Positions 36,653 through 45,900 are shown, counted from the first letter of the stretch. The stretch: DNA of 64,000 nucleotides from Pseudomonas brassicacearum subsp. brassicacearum (GCF_008801605.1 NZ_VZPJ01000001.1:248001-312000), one strand, 5' to 3'. The notes: generated by a model from the letters alone, not told the origin. Numbers and translations: made by a program.

Positions 36653-39600
36653 GCGCCTTCGAAAAACGTGAAGAAGCCTTCGCCCTCTCGCCCCAACAAC
36701 GCAGCCAGTGGTTGGCGGGGTTGCCAGCAGCGCGCCTGGAACTGGAAATAAAAGGTCCGTTGGCCCTGGAACGTCTGCAGCAACGACTCGTCGCCCTGAG
36801 CGCCTGCCACGAGGCCTTGCGCCTGCGGGTGAGGCCTGAGCCTGGCTTGCTGATGCCATTGCAAGTGATCGAATCCACCGTCATGGCCGCGAACGCCTTC
36901 AACGTCGAGGTGCAAGCAATCGGCGCCGATCACCACCAGGTGACGCTGCAATTGCCGGCACTGAGCGCCGATCGCGGAACCTTGCTGCGCCTGGCGCAGG
37001 CATTGGGCTCGACCGATGCGCCATCGGTGGATGACGAGGCCATGACCTATACCCAGTACAGCGCCTGGCTCTACGAATTGCAGGCCGATGAAGACGCCGA
37101 GCCTGGCCGACGCTTCTGGGCCAGCCAGGCCCTGGACGAGCTGGCCGCCAGCGAATTGCTCTACCGCCAGGTACGCAGCGACTGCCCCGACGCCCCGGTC
37201 ACCACTCGCCTGGACGCCAACCCGTCGGTGAGCATGGCCCTGGACAGCTTTTGCCAGCGTCACGACGCATCGCCCGAGCAGGTCTTGATGACGGCCTGGG
37301 GCGTGCTGTTGCAGCGCCTGAGTACTGGCGACAGCCCCGCACTGACCTTGAACTGGGTCCACGATTGCCGCGACGACTATGAAGAACTCGCCGACTGCTG
37401 GGGCTTGTTCGCCAAGCCCCTGCCCCTGCGCTGGCAACCGGCGGCGGACAGCCATTTTGCCCAGGCGCTGGCGAACCTGCAGGTGCTCTGCGAGCAAGCC
37501 ACGGAATGGCAGGAATACTGCGGCGTCAGCGCTGCACAGCCGGGCGACGCCCCGCAGTACGGTTTTCAGTGGGGTGGGCAGTTGCCCGAACGGCTCGACA
37601 CCTTGGGCAACCTGGCATCGACGCTCACCGTGCTGGACGCACAGGCCATCCCCGCGGGCATGGAGCTGCTGCTGGTGGCCGAAACCACCGCTGGCGGCTA
37701 TCGCTTGAACCTCTGCCACCTGCCGAGCCGCTACAGCGAGCAAGCCGCCCTGGTCTTGCTGGAGCAGTTCCAATCGCTGCTGCTCGATGCCCTCGCCAAC
37801 CCGGGCAAGCCCTTGGCCGAGCTGTCATTGCAGTCGCCGAGTTTCACCGCGACGCTGGCCGCCCTGCAGGCGCCAGTCGACGTCGCGGCGCTGCCGTTTA
37901 CCAGCGTGCCGGCGCGCTTCGATGCGTGTGCCGCGCAGTTCCCCGAGCACTTGGCCCTGCGCGACCACAGCGGGCCACTGAGCTACGCTCAATTGCAGGC
38001 CCGCAGCAGCCAACTGGCGCGTTACCTGCGCGCTCAAGGCGTGGGTCGCGAAGACCGCGTGGCGTTGTACCTGGATCGCTCGTCGCAGATGGTCCTGGCC
38101 ATGCTCGCCGTGCTCAAGAGCGGCGCGGCGTTCATTCCCCTGGACGTGCATCAGCCAGCACAGCGCTCCCTGGCCATCCTGCAACAGGCGCAGCCGGTCT
38201 TGGTCCTGAGTGGTTCGGCCGGCAGCGCCCCCGCGTTGCCCGGCATCGGCAGCCTCGACCTGCGGGATGAAGCGACCTGGCAGCAAGCACCCACCACGCC
38301 AGTCGATGTCGAGATCCAATCCCAGGACGCGGCTTACGTGCTGTTCACCTCCGGCAGCACCGGCACGCCTAAAGGCGTTATCGTCGAGCATCGGCAGCTG
38401 GCCAGTTATGTCGCCAGCGTGTCCCGCCGCCTGGCGCTGGCGCCCGGCGAACGCAGCGCGGTGGTGACTTCCCTGGCGGCCGACCTGGGCTACACGTTGC
38501 TGTTCCCGGCACTGCTCAGCGGCGGCGAATTGCACTTGCTGGACAAGGAAACGGCGATGGATGCCCAGGCCTGGGCTGCCTGGCAGGCGCAGTACCCGAT
38601 CGACCACCTGAAGATCGTGCCGTCGTTGCTCGACGCCTGGCTGATTCACGCCCAAAGCGCTGCCGTGTTGCCACGCAAGCAATTGATCCTCGGTGGCGAA
38701 AGCTGCTCGCGGCGCCTGTTGCAAAGCATTCGCGGCCTCGCACCGACGCTGGCGCTCTTCAACCATTACGGCCCGACCGAAACCGCCGTTGGCGTGGTGA
38801 TGCACAAAGCCGAGCCGGCCATGGATTATCGCCGCCTGCCGCTGAGCGACCGTCTCGACGGCATGCGCCTGTACCTGCTCGACGAGCAGCAAGCGCTGGC
38901 CGCCCCCGGCCAGAGCGCCGAGCTGTATATCGCCGGCCCGCAACTGGCCCGCGGTTACCTGGACGCACAACAAAGCGCCGGGCGTTTTATCGAACTGGCG
39001 CAACTGCCTGGCGAACGCCTCTATCGCACCGGCGACCTGGCCCGCTATCGCCATGACGGCAGCCTGGAAATCACCGGACGCGCAGACCGCCAGGTGAAAA
39101 TCCGCGGTTTCCGTGTGGAACTCGACGAGATCCAGGCGCAGCTGACCGGCCTTCCCGGTGTAGCCCAGGCTGCCGTGGAATGCATCCCTCGGGGCGAGCT
39201 CGGCCAGCAACTGTTCGCGTTCATGACCCTGGCGCCCGGGCATTCGACCACGGTCGCCCGGCTGCACGGCCAGGCCCAGGATTGCTTGCCAGACTACATG
39301 CTGCCCACCCTGCGGATCGTCGAAGCATTGCCACTGATGGGCAACGGCAAGCTCGACCGCAAGACCCTGCAGCAATGGGCCGATAAAGTCCTCGACACGG
39401 TCGGCAGCGCCTTGCCGCGCACACCGCTGGAAGCCCTGCTCGCCGACGTCTGGGCGCAGGTGCTGGGCCTGGAGCGGGTGGGTATCGACGATGACTTCTT
39501 CGAGCTGGGCGGCCACTCCCTGGCAGCAGTGACCCTTGCCAGCCGCTTGCAGACCGCGCTGGCGGCACCGGTGACGGTCAATGCGGTGTTCAATGCCCCG

Positions 39601-40485
39601 AGCGTCTCGGCGTTTGCGGCGCTGGTACAGGCCGAGCTCAAGCTCTCGCCGCTGGTCCGGCTGTCGGCACCCAACACCGTTGAAGCCGCCAACCTGTTCT
39701 GTTTCCACCCATCCACCGGCCACGTGCAGGATTACCGCACGCTGCTGGCGCCGCTTTCGGGCTGGCGTCTGTGGGGCTTGCAGGCGGCGTACCTGAGCGA
39801 CGACAGCACAGCGCTGGGCGGCGATATCAAGAGCCTCGGCGCGCTTTATGTCGAACACCTGCGCCAGCAGCAACCGCAGGGGCCTTATCACCTGCTGGGC
39901 TTTTCCCTCGGCGGCCTGCTCGCGATTGCCGCGGCCGCTCGCCTGGAAAGCCAGGGTGAAGAAGTGGCGTTTCTCGGGATCATCGACTCGCAATACCAGC
40001 ATCAGGCGCCGGAAGACAGTGTCGAAGCACTGCTGGAATCGGCTTCCCAAGCACTGACACCGGACAGCCAGGCAGTGTTGCGCCAGTTGCCGCCGCCGAT
40101 CATGGCCGCTTTGCTGGCGCAACTGGACGCCCTGTCTCCAGCGGCACGCCTGCCGGAACTGGTCCAGTGGGCACGGCAACAAGGCCTGCAACTCGATGGC
40201 GACAGTTGGGAGCATTTGCAAACGCGGCTGCGCTACCAGCAGCATACGCAGCATCTACTGGCGACTTTCCAGCCTGCCCGGCTAAGTTGCCCGGTGCATG
40301 TCTGGTGGGCCAGCGACACCCTCGCCCAGCCTGACTTCGCCGATCCGCAGTGGGAACGCCTGAGCAGCGGTCCGTTGACCCGCGAGGTCATCGCCGCACA
40401 ACACCTCACCATCCTTGAGCAACGCGCCTTGCATGAACAATTGGCGGCGCGCCTCACGGCCATTGCTACACACGGAGCGGTTTGA
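36649..40485 (+). CDS. NRPS module 8: interface domain - A (Asp) - T - thioesterase
   Basis: A 1278-aa terminal synthetase overlapping the previous gene by 4 bp (ATGA), so translation is probably coupled. Residues about 10-415 form a second degenerate condensation-like (interface) domain: where HHxxxDG is expected the sequence reads PALSADRGTLL. The A domain (A3 LFTSGSTGTPKG at about 563) has the code DLTKIGHVGK, Asp. Carrier Ser957 lies in LGGHSLAAV. The type-I thioesterase (about 1020-1278) shows GFSLGG with Ser1086, a probable catalytic Asp1113 (GIIDSQ) and His1252 (AAQHLTIL). The condensation domain serving this module, and the hydroxylase acting on its Asp, both lie at the C-terminus of the preceding protein. 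The thioesterase releases the finished octapeptide; hydrolysis to a linear product is assumed by analogy with corrugatins. Confidence 0.93.
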   Translation: MSAFEKREEAFALSPQQRSQWLAGLPAARLELEIKGPLALERLQQRLVALSACHEALRLRVRPEPGLLMPLQVIESTVMAANAFNVEVQAIGADHHQVTLQLPALSADRGTLLRLAQALGSTDAPSVDDEAMTYTQYSAWLYELQADEDAEPGRRFWASQALDELAASELLYRQVRSDCPDAPVTTRLDANPSVSMALDSFCQRHDASPEQVLMTAWGVLLQRLSTGDSPALTLNWVHDCRDDYEELADCWGLFAKPLPLRWQPAADSHFAQALANLQVLCEQATEWQEYCGVSAAQPGDAPQYGFQWGGQLPERLDTLGNLASTLTVLDAQAIPAGMELLLVAETTAGGYRLNLCHLPSRYSEQAALVLLEQFQSLLLDALANPGKPLAELSLQSPSFTATLAALQAPVDVAALPFTSVPARFDACAAQFPEHLALRDHSGPLSYAQLQARSSQLARYLRAQGVGREDRVALYLDRSSQMVLAMLAVLKSGAAFIPLDVHQPAQRSLAILQQAQPVLVLSGSAGSAPALPGIGSLDLRDEATWQQAPTTPVDVEIQSQDAAYVLFTSGSTGTPKGVIVEHRQLASYVASVSRRLALAPGERSAVVTSLAADLGYTLLFPALLSGGELHLLDKETAMDAQAWAAWQAQYPIDHLKIVPSLLDAWLIHAQSAAVLPRKQLILGGESCSRRLLQSIRGLAPTLALFNHYGPTETAVGVVMHKAEPAMDYRRLPLSDRLDGMRLYLLDEQQALAAPGQSAELYIAGPQLARGYLDAQQSAGRFIELAQLPGERLYRTGDLARYRHDGSLEITGRADRQVKIRGFRVELDEIQAQLTGLPGVAQAAVECIPRGELGQQLFAFMTLAPGHSTTVARLHGQAQDCLPDYMLPTLRIVEALPLMGNGKLDRKTLQQWADKVLDTVGSALPRTPLEALLADVWAQVLGLERVGIDDDFFELGGHSLAAVTLASRLQTALAAPVTVNAVFNAPSVSAFAALVQAELKLSPLVRLSAPNTVEAANLFCFHPSTGHVQDYRTLLAPLSGWRLWGLQAAYLSDDSTALGGDIKSLGALYVEHLRQQQPQGPYHLLGFSLGGLLAIAAAARLESQGEEVAFLGIIDSQYQHQAPEDSVEALLESASQALTPDSQAVLRQLPPPIMAALLAQLDALSPAARLPELVQWARQQGLQLDGDSWEHLQTRLRYQQHTQHLLATFQPARLSCPVHVWWASDTLAQPDFADPQWERLSSGPLTREVIAAQHLTILEQRALHEQLAARLTAIATHGAV

Positions 40486-40486
40486 A

Positions 40487-42133
40487 ATGGATCTGTTGTT
40501 ACTCATGGCTAAACGCTCATGGCGCGCACTGCTGGTGGCGACCCTGACGGGGCTGACCTGCGGCCTCGCAGCGGCCGGCCTGATCGCCAACATCAACCAC
40601 AGCCTGGAGGTGTTCGATAAGCTGCGCCCAGTGGATGGCTTGCTCTTCGCCGGCCTGGTGGTGTTGGTCGCGGTGTCGCGGATAGTCTCCGACATCAGCC
40701 TGCTGCGCCTGGGCCAGGCCGCGGTCAACGACATGCGCCTGCACCTGAGCGCCAAGCTGATCGACACGCCCTACGCGCAATTGCAGCGCCTGGGCAAACA
40801 TCGCCTGCTGGCAATGCTCACCGACGATACGCAAACCATCAGCCAAGCGGTGGAGTTGGTGCCGATCCTGCTGGTCAACGTCGGGATCATCGTCGCATGC
40901 CTGGGCTACCTGGGCTGGCTCAGCATGCCGCTGCTGGGCCTGACGCTGCTGCTGATCGCCCTCGGCAGCCTGAGCTTTCACTGGCCGCAACGCCGGGCAC
41001 TGACCTCGATTTCCCGCGCTCGCGAGCTCAAGGACCAGTTGTTCAATCAATACCGCCTGCTCACCGATGGCAGCAAGGAACTGCAACTCAACCATCCGCG
41101 CCGGCAGCACTTCTTCACTCGCCTGCTGATACCGGTGAGCCAGCAATATCGCCGCGATTTTGTCCGGGGCATGAGCATCTACGCCCTGGTCCTGAACTGG
41201 GGCAATGCGGTGTTCTACATGCTGATCGGCGTGGTGCTGTTCGCCGCGCCGCACTTCATCGAGCTGGGCGTGAGCCTGGTCACCGGCTATATCCTGGCGA
41301 TCCTCTACATGATCACGCCGCTGTCGGAACTGATGCACGCCTTGCCGACCCTCGGCCGGGCCAGCGTGGCGCTGAACAAGATCCGCGCCCTGGAAGGCGA
41401 GATGCGAACCGCCGACGAGGCCCTCGACACGATCTCGCCGACCCAGGTTCGCAGCCTGGTGTGCCGCCAGGTCACCCACACCTATTACCGCGAGCGCGAG
41501 GACGGTCATTTCACCCTGGGCCCCATCGACCTCTCCCTCAATGCCGGCGAAGTGGTGTTCATCACCGGCGGCAACGGCAGCGGCAAGACCACCCTGGCCT
41601 TGTTGCTGACCGGGCTATACCGGCCGGAAAGCGGCGACATCATGCTCGACGAGCAAGTGTCTTCGAGCAATGACAACCACCATTACCGGCAGCACTTCTC
41701 GGCGATCTTTACCGACTTCTGCCTGTTCGAAAACCTGTTCGATGGCGACGATCCGCACCTGGTGAAACAGGCGCAGGACTACCTGGTGCACTTGCAACTG
41801 GACCACAAGGTGAAAATCGAGGAAGGCAAGCTGACAACGCTGGCGCTGTCCACCGGGCAACGCAAGCGCCTGGCGCTGCTCAGCGCGTACCTGGATGATC
41901 GTCCCTGCTATCTGTTCGACGAATGGGCTGCCGACCAGGACCCGGTGTTCAAGCACTTTTTCTACACCCGGATCCTGCCGGACCTGCGCAAGCGCGGTAA
42001 ATTACTGATCGTCATCTCCCATGACGACGCCTACTTCGGCCTGGCCGACCGGCTGATCCGCATCGAACATGGCAAGCTCAGCGAAGTCGCCCCGCAGGCT
42101 GATGCGATGCCCGTGGCCGAAATGCTGTCTTGA
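40487..42133 (+). CDS. Cyclic-peptide-type ABC exporter (PvdE/SyrD family), membrane-ATPase fusion
   Basis: A 548-aa half-transporter with about six membrane segments in residues 1-300 and a C-terminal ATPase. Walker A is GGNGSGKTT, the signature is LSTGQRKRL, Walker B is CYLFDEWAADQDP, and the H-loop is ISHDD. This layout matches the PvdE/SyrD family, which moves siderophore precursors or lipopeptides across the inner membrane, probably as a homodimer. ATG 40487 is one base after the NRPS stop, and an in-frame upstream ATG (40415) would lie inside that gene. As last gene of the 38-kb operon it is the evident exporter of the lipopeptide. No periplasmic maturation enzyme of pyoverdine type is linked to it here. 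Confidence 0.92.
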   Translation: MDLLLLMAKRSWRALLVATLTGLTCGLAAAGLIANINHSLEVFDKLRPVDGLLFAGLVVLVAVSRIVSDISLLRLGQAAVNDMRLHLSAKLIDTPYAQLQRLGKHRLLAMLTDDTQTISQAVELVPILLVNVGIIVACLGYLGWLSMPLLGLTLLLIALGSLSFHWPQRRALTSISRARELKDQLFNQYRLLTDGSKELQLNHPRRQHFFTRLLIPVSQQYRRDFVRGMSIYALVLNWGNAVFYMLIGVVLFAAPHFIELGVSLVTGYILAILYMITPLSELMHALPTLGRASVALNKIRALEGEMRTADEALDTISPTQVRSLVCRQVTHTYYREREDGHFTLGPIDLSLNAGEVVFITGGNGSGKTTLALLLTGLYRPESGDIMLDEQVSSSNDNHHYRQHFSAIFTDFCLFENLFDGDDPHLVKQAQDYLVHLQLDHKVKIEEGKLTTLALSTGQRKRLALLSAYLDDRPCYLFDEWAADQDPVFKHFFYTRILPDLRKRGKLLIVISHDDAYFGLADRLIRIEHGKLSEVAPQADAMPVAEMLS

Positions 42134-42242
42134 GGAAACCCTGAACATTGTGGGTAATGCTGTTCACTTACGGCGCTTCTTTCAGAAATGGAAAGCGTCG
42201 TTTTTTTGATAAAGCTACTCGCCTTTTTTCCGGACGGATGGT

Positions 42243-42398
42243 GTGTATATCCGTTGCTGCGGTAACGGCGGCTGGCGGTTCCGCCCTGACGGCGGGTCAC
42301 TTTTGGAAGAGCCGGGAGCCGGACCAGCCAAAAGTAACCAAAAACGCTTTGCCCCACCACTCGGTGCCTCGCTAGGGCTCGGCATGCCCTCACTCCGG
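42243..42398. repeat. Left arm of long imperfect inverted repeat
   Basis: About 156 bp reading ATATCCGTTGCTGCGGTAAC... to ...GGCATGCCCTCACTCCGG. It recurs in opposite orientation at 42777-42932 with clearly more matches than mismatches along its length. It contains a smaller palindromic part around GCCGGGAGCCGG. It resembles intergenic repeats common in fluorescent pseudomonads; no transposase is present. Confidence 0.8.
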
Positions 42399-42487
42399 CC
42401 AGCGTGGTTTAACGGGGCTCTCAGATCAAGATCTAAAGCAAAGCAAAAGCGGGGCATGTCCAGCATCTATGTGACTGCGCCACGGCT

Positions 42488-42647
42488 ATCGCGAGCAGGC
42501 TCGCTCCCACAATGGGCCGCAGTGAACACAGAACTCATGAACACCCAAGATCACCTGTGGGAGCAAAGCTTGCTCGCGATGAGGCCAGCAAACCCAACAT
42601 CCATGCGACTGAGCCACCGCCATCGCGAGCAAGCTTTGCTCCCACAG
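42488..42647. repeat. REP cluster (REPIN) inside the inverted repeat
   Basis: Three Pseudomonas REP sequences: 42488-42510, 42555-42581 and 42621-42647. The last two are perfect 27-bp reverse complements (CTGTGGGAGCAAAGC...GCGATG) 39 bp apart, forming a REPIN-type hairpin pair. This non-coding DNA makes up part of the 858-bp gene-free stretch 42134-42991. Confidence 0.85.
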
Positions 42648-42776
42648 TTCTGATGGGTGTATGACCGGGAGAACCAGGTCGGCTGTTAGGCCGCCTCGCG
42701 GTGGACGTTGATCTCGGCGCCCCGTTAACCACGATGGCCGAACGCAGGCATTGTGGAGTGGGCCCACGGAGCAATG

Positions 42777-42932
42777 CCGGAGTGAGGGCATGCCGAGCCC
42801 TAGCGAGGCACCGAGTGGTGGGACACATGCGTTTTGCTTACTTTTGACTGGGCCGGCTCCCGGGCTTTTCAAAAGTGAGCCGCCGTCAGGGCGGAACCCT
42901 AAGCAGCCGTTACCGCAGCAACGGATATGCAC
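42777..42932. repeat. Right arm of long imperfect inverted repeat
   Basis: Reverse-complement partner of 42243-42398. Partial complementarity continues inward (GTGGTTTAACGGGGC near 42405 against GCCCCGTTAACCACG near 42720). Just outside it, 42932-42967 is a degenerate pentamer array (CCAAT x3, then CCAAC, CCAGT, CCAAC, CCACC). No gene is seen in 42134-42991. Confidence 0.8.
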
Positions 42933-42991
42933 CCAATCCAATCCAATCCAACCCAGTCCAACCCACCCAAAAGAAAACGACGCGCTCCCCC

Positions 42992-43675
42992 CTACTCATA
43001 GATGTAATGCAGGTAGCTCACCTGCTCCGCCACCGGCAGGCGGTGCAGCTTGGGGCAGGATTCGCAGAGCACTGGCGGTTGGCCTTCGACCGGCTCATGC
43101 AGCTGGTAATGCAGGCAGCAATGCCGGCGCAGGGGCAAGCACGGGCAAATCTGCGGCGCCGGTGATTCGACCATGCGTTGCAGGCCTCGCAGCTTCAAGC
43201 GTCCGTTGTTCACCGTGACGTGTTCCAGCCACTGGTGCGCCTCGGCGAAGCCGTCCCTGGACAGGTCCGGGTCCAGCCTGGCGAACGCGCCATCCCAGAT
43301 GGCGACGAAGTTGCCCCACAATATCTTCGGAGCCAGGCCACCAGCGGCGGCCAAGGTGCTGAACAGCGGCGCCAGGTGCTCGTGGATCAATCGCGACCAG
43401 TACGCGGCACGATCATCCGCACCCAAGGCCGACAGCCCGGTGGCCAGGCCCAGCGCCGCAGGTTGACCGTCGTCGTGCAGCAGCAGCGCGTCTTCGCCCC
43501 AGAACTCGATGGCGCAATGACGCGTCAGCACGCAGGCCAGGGTGGCCGGCAGGACAATACTCATGTAGTTCATCGACCACTGCGAGACCACGGCGGCGCG
43601 GTTCACCCCCGGGTAACGCAGGGCAAACCGGCTCAGCAAGGGTTGCAGTACGGCAGGGTCGGCAAGCTGGCTCAA
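42992..43675 (-). CDS. FhuF-like siderophore ferric reductase ([2Fe-2S])
   Basis: At least 227 aa of a FhuF-family protein that would reduce Fe(III) in an imported siderophore at the cytoplasmic face. The diagnostic C-terminal cysteine set is present: CC in RRHCCLHYQL, then CESC sixteen residues later, preceded by ICPCLP. The central WGNFVAIWDGAF and N-terminal NYMSIVLPATLA stretches fit the family. The start is unclear. The best standard codon is TTG 43675, with no evident ribosome site. The frame stays open upstream to 43801 and reads like coding sequence (PAIEFPEWLNQAWPPIQRV), yet holds no ATG, GTG or TTG there. An ATC at 43760-43762 follows a GGGAG, so a rare start or a sequence error is possible. 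A Fur-like palindrome lies upstream. Confidence 0.85.
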   Translation of the reverse strand: MSQLADPAVLQPLLSRFALRYPGVNRAAVVSQWSMNYMSIVLPATLACVLTRHCAIEFWGEDALLLHDDGQPAALGLATGLSALGADDRAAYWSRLIHEHLAPLFSTLAAAGGLAPKILWGNFVAIWDGAFARLDPDLSRDGFAEAHQWLEHVTVNNGRLKLRGLQRMVESPAPQICPCLPLRRHCCLHYQLHEPVEGQPPVLCESCPKLHRLPVAEQVSYLHYIYE

Positions 43676-43790
43676 CGCGATGGCAGGCTGGTCGCCAGGT
43701 GCCTGCCGGATAACCCGCTGTATCGGCGGCCAGGCCTGGTTAAGCCATTCTGGAAATTCGATAGCGGGGCTCCCGTGGCTTTCCCTAATT

Positions 43791-43809
43791 AATGCAAACG
43801 ATTAGCATT
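43791..43809. promoter_or_regulatory. Candidate Fur box between FhuF-like and SbmA/BacA-like genes
   Basis: AATGCAAACGATTAGCATT is a near-perfect 19-bp palindrome. Against the 7-1-7 Fur pattern TGATAAT-N-ATTATCA it matches 10 of 14 informative positions. It lies between the two divergent genes, where iron control of both would be expected. Confidence 0.6.
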
Positions 43810-43874
43810 GGCTGATCCTATCCTCCCGCCCTTGCAAACTCAACGTCGTTAGCGACCAGGCTTACCAAGACCAC

Positions 43875-45578
43875 ATGCACACACTTCGCAATTTCTGGCG
43901 TCTCGCACGGCCTTTCTGGGCCTCCGAGGAAAAATACCCGGCCCTGTTGCTGCTGTTGGCCACCGTGCTGATGACCCTGTGCCTGGTTGGCGTCAATATC
44001 CTCACCAATTTCTGGAACCTGCACTTCTATAACGCCTTGCAGGCCTTGGACTATCACGGTTTCCTGATCGGCAGCCTGCAATTCATCCTGCTGCAGATCG
44101 GCACGGCCGCCTTTACCGTGGGCGCATTCCACTTCCAGCAAAAGCTGACCATCCGCTGGCGGCGCTGGGCGACCCGCAACATGCTCGATCAATGGCTGGG
44201 CAGCCAGCGCTACCAGAAGCTGAAACTGACCGAAACCGACGTCGACAATCCTGATCAGCGGATCGCCGAGGACATCGACTTGTTTATCGTCAAGTCGCTG
44301 AAGTTGAGCCTGGGCCTGTTGACGTCGGTGGTGTCGCTGTTTTCCTTCCTGCATATCCTCTGGCAGGCCTCCAGCCTCGTCAGCGTGCCGTTCAACGACC
44401 AATCGGTGGTCATTCCGGGGCTGCTGGTGTGGGTCGCCCTGGTGTATGCGCTGGCGGGCACCGGCCTGGCCTTTTGGCTGGGCCGCGCGCTGCCCAGCCT
44501 CAATTTCATGCAACAGCGGCGTGAGGCGGATTTTCGCTTCTCGCTCATCCGCCTGCGGGAGAATGCTGATTCGGTGGCGCAATACCGGGGTGAAGTCGTG
44601 GAGAACGAACGCTTCAACCGTCGCCTGGAGGCGGCGCTGGAGAACTTCTGGGCGCTGGTGAAGAAACAGAAGTTGATCATGGGCTACTCGACCTTCTACT
44701 TGCGCAGCGCGACGGTCATCCCGATGTTCATCATGGCCCCACAGTTCTTTGCCGGCGCCTTTCCCCTCGGCCGCCTGACCCAGATAAGCGCGGCCTTCGG
44801 CGAAGTGCACGCGGCCATCGCCTACCTGGTGAGCGTGTTCCCGGAGCTGTCGGAATGGAAGTCGGTGATCGACCGGCTGGTCGGTTTCCAGGAGCGCCTG
44901 GATAACGTCGAGGTCAAGTCCCAGGTCAGGCACGAGCAACAGGCCAGCGGCCTCGACATCAAGGACCTGGACATCTGGCTGCCGAACGGCCGGCCATTGT
45001 TCAAAGGCTTCAACCTTTCCCTCAAGCCCGGCGACAGCCTGATGATCAGCGCGCCGTCCGGCTACGGCAAATCGACGCTGATCCGCACGATTACCGGGCT
45101 TTGGCATCACGCTCGCGGTTCAAGTTGTTATGACCGTGAGCGCGCCCTGACACTTTCGCAAAAACCCTACCTGCCGTTGGGCAGCCTGCGCGAGGCGCTG
45201 TGGTATCCCAAACCGCCCCGTCGCGAAGAAGATGCGGCGCTGCGCCAGATCATGGAGCAAGTCGGCCTGCAACACCTGGCCGATCAGTTGGAGGAGGAAC
45301 GGGACTGGGCGCAGACCCTCAGCGTCGGCGAACAGCAACGCTGTGCATTCGTCAGGGCCCTGCTGACCCGCCCTACGGTGCTGTTTCTCGACGAGAGCAG
45401 CTCGGCGCTGGATGCGGCAAACGAAGCGCGCTGCTATCAACTGCTCAAGCAAACGCTGCCGGACACGATCCTGATCAGTGTCGGGCACAGCGCCTCCCTG
45501 GAGCACTTCCATTGGCAAGTCCTTGAATTGCGGGACGAGGCGCAGTGGGTGCATCGCAAGGTCAAACAAGCGGTGTGA
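43875..45578 (+). CDS. SbmA/BacA (YddA)-like ABC transporter, candidate peptide or siderophore importer
   Basis: A 567-aa membrane-ATPase fusion. Residues 1 to about 330 hold an ABC_membrane_2-type transmembrane domain, with hydrophobic segments near 23-45, 62-82, 150-170 and 185-205. The C-terminal ATPase has Walker A APSGYGKST, signature LSVGEQQR and Walker B VLFLDESSSALD, with a signal-switch His in SVGHSASL. Family members (SbmA/BacA, YddA, the Mycobacterium B12/bleomycin transporter) move peptides or cobalamin inward. Here it faces a FhuF-like reductase across a Fur-like palindrome and lies just past a siderophore operon. Import of the ferric lipopeptide across the inner membrane is therefore an attractive role, especially since no classical binding-protein-dependent importer is linked. 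This is inference; export or antimicrobial-peptide transport remain possible. ATG 43875 begins the protein. Confidence 0.85.
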   Translation: MHTLRNFWRLARPFWASEEKYPALLLLLATVLMTLCLVGVNILTNFWNLHFYNALQALDYHGFLIGSLQFILLQIGTAAFTVGAFHFQQKLTIRWRRWATRNMLDQWLGSQRYQKLKLTETDVDNPDQRIAEDIDLFIVKSLKLSLGLLTSVVSLFSFLHILWQASSLVSVPFNDQSVVIPGLLVWVALVYALAGTGLAFWLGRALPSLNFMQQRREADFRFSLIRLRENADSVAQYRGEVVENERFNRRLEAALENFWALVKKQKLIMGYSTFYLRSATVIPMFIMAPQFFAGAFPLGRLTQISAAFGEVHAAIAYLVSVFPELSEWKSVIDRLVGFQERLDNVEVKSQVRHEQQASGLDIKDLDIWLPNGRPLFKGFNLSLKPGDSLMISAPSGYGKSTLIRTITGLWHHARGSSCYDRERALTLSQKPYLPLGSLREALWYPKPPRREEDAALRQIMEQVGLQHLADQLEEERDWAQTLSVGEQQRCAFVRALLTRPTVLFLDESSSALDAANEARCYQLLKQTLPDTILISVGHSASLEHFHWQVLELRDEAQWVHRKVKQAV

Positions 45579-45620
45579 GCCCAATAGAGCAAACGCTGAA
45601 TAACCTGTGGCGGGCGGAGT

Positions 45621-45707
45621 TGTGGGAGCAAGGCTTGCCCGCGATGGAGTCGACTCGACTTCAGGAGGGCCACGTCACCTTCATCGCGGGCAAGCCTTGC
45701 TCCCACA
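45621..45707. repeat. REPIN: perfect 26-bp inverted REP pair
   Basis: REP arms at 45621-45646 (TGTGGGAGCAAGGCTTGCCC...) and 45682-45707 are exact reverse complements separated by 35 bp. They fill much of the 322-bp gap 45579-45900 and may act as a transcription terminator for the transporter gene. The rest of the gap holds the promoter/leader of the next gene. Confidence 0.85.
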
Positions 45708-45762
45708 AAACCCCCTCGTCACAAAGTCCTCAGTATCCCCGTCAATCGCCCCCCTTTGTACA

Positions 45763-45791
45763 TTGGCATGCAGGTTTTGTGGTCTATAGTT
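45763..45791 (+). promoter_or_regulatory. Putative promoter of the histidine kinase gene, copied in front of the GGDEF-EAL gene
   Basis: TTGGCA (45763-45768) and TATAGT (45785-45790), 16 bp apart, look like a sigma-70 promoter about 110 bp before the start codon. The 16-mer TTTGTGGTCTATAGTT (45776-45791) is repeated exactly, in reverse orientation, at 52037-52052 upstream of the paralogous gene. Just before each ATG both genes also share a GTGAAYAATGCAGGGAGCAC leader. Confidence 0.6.
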
Positions 45792-45900
45792 CCTGACAGA
45801 TCCAGAGTTTCGCTCGGGCCATAGGAGCAACACCCCCTCGAGCCGTAACCATGTCGGATGCCCACCAGCCTTCGGTAGTGAATAATGCAGGGAGCACACC

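Noticed and set aside
42488..42647. REP cluster as a CRISPR array
   Set aside because: Units are inverted rather than direct, spacing is uneven, only three units occur and no cas genes are present.
42932..42967. Pentamer array as a phase-variable repeat
   Set aside because: The units are degenerate after three copies, and the array lies outside any coding or clear promoter sequence.
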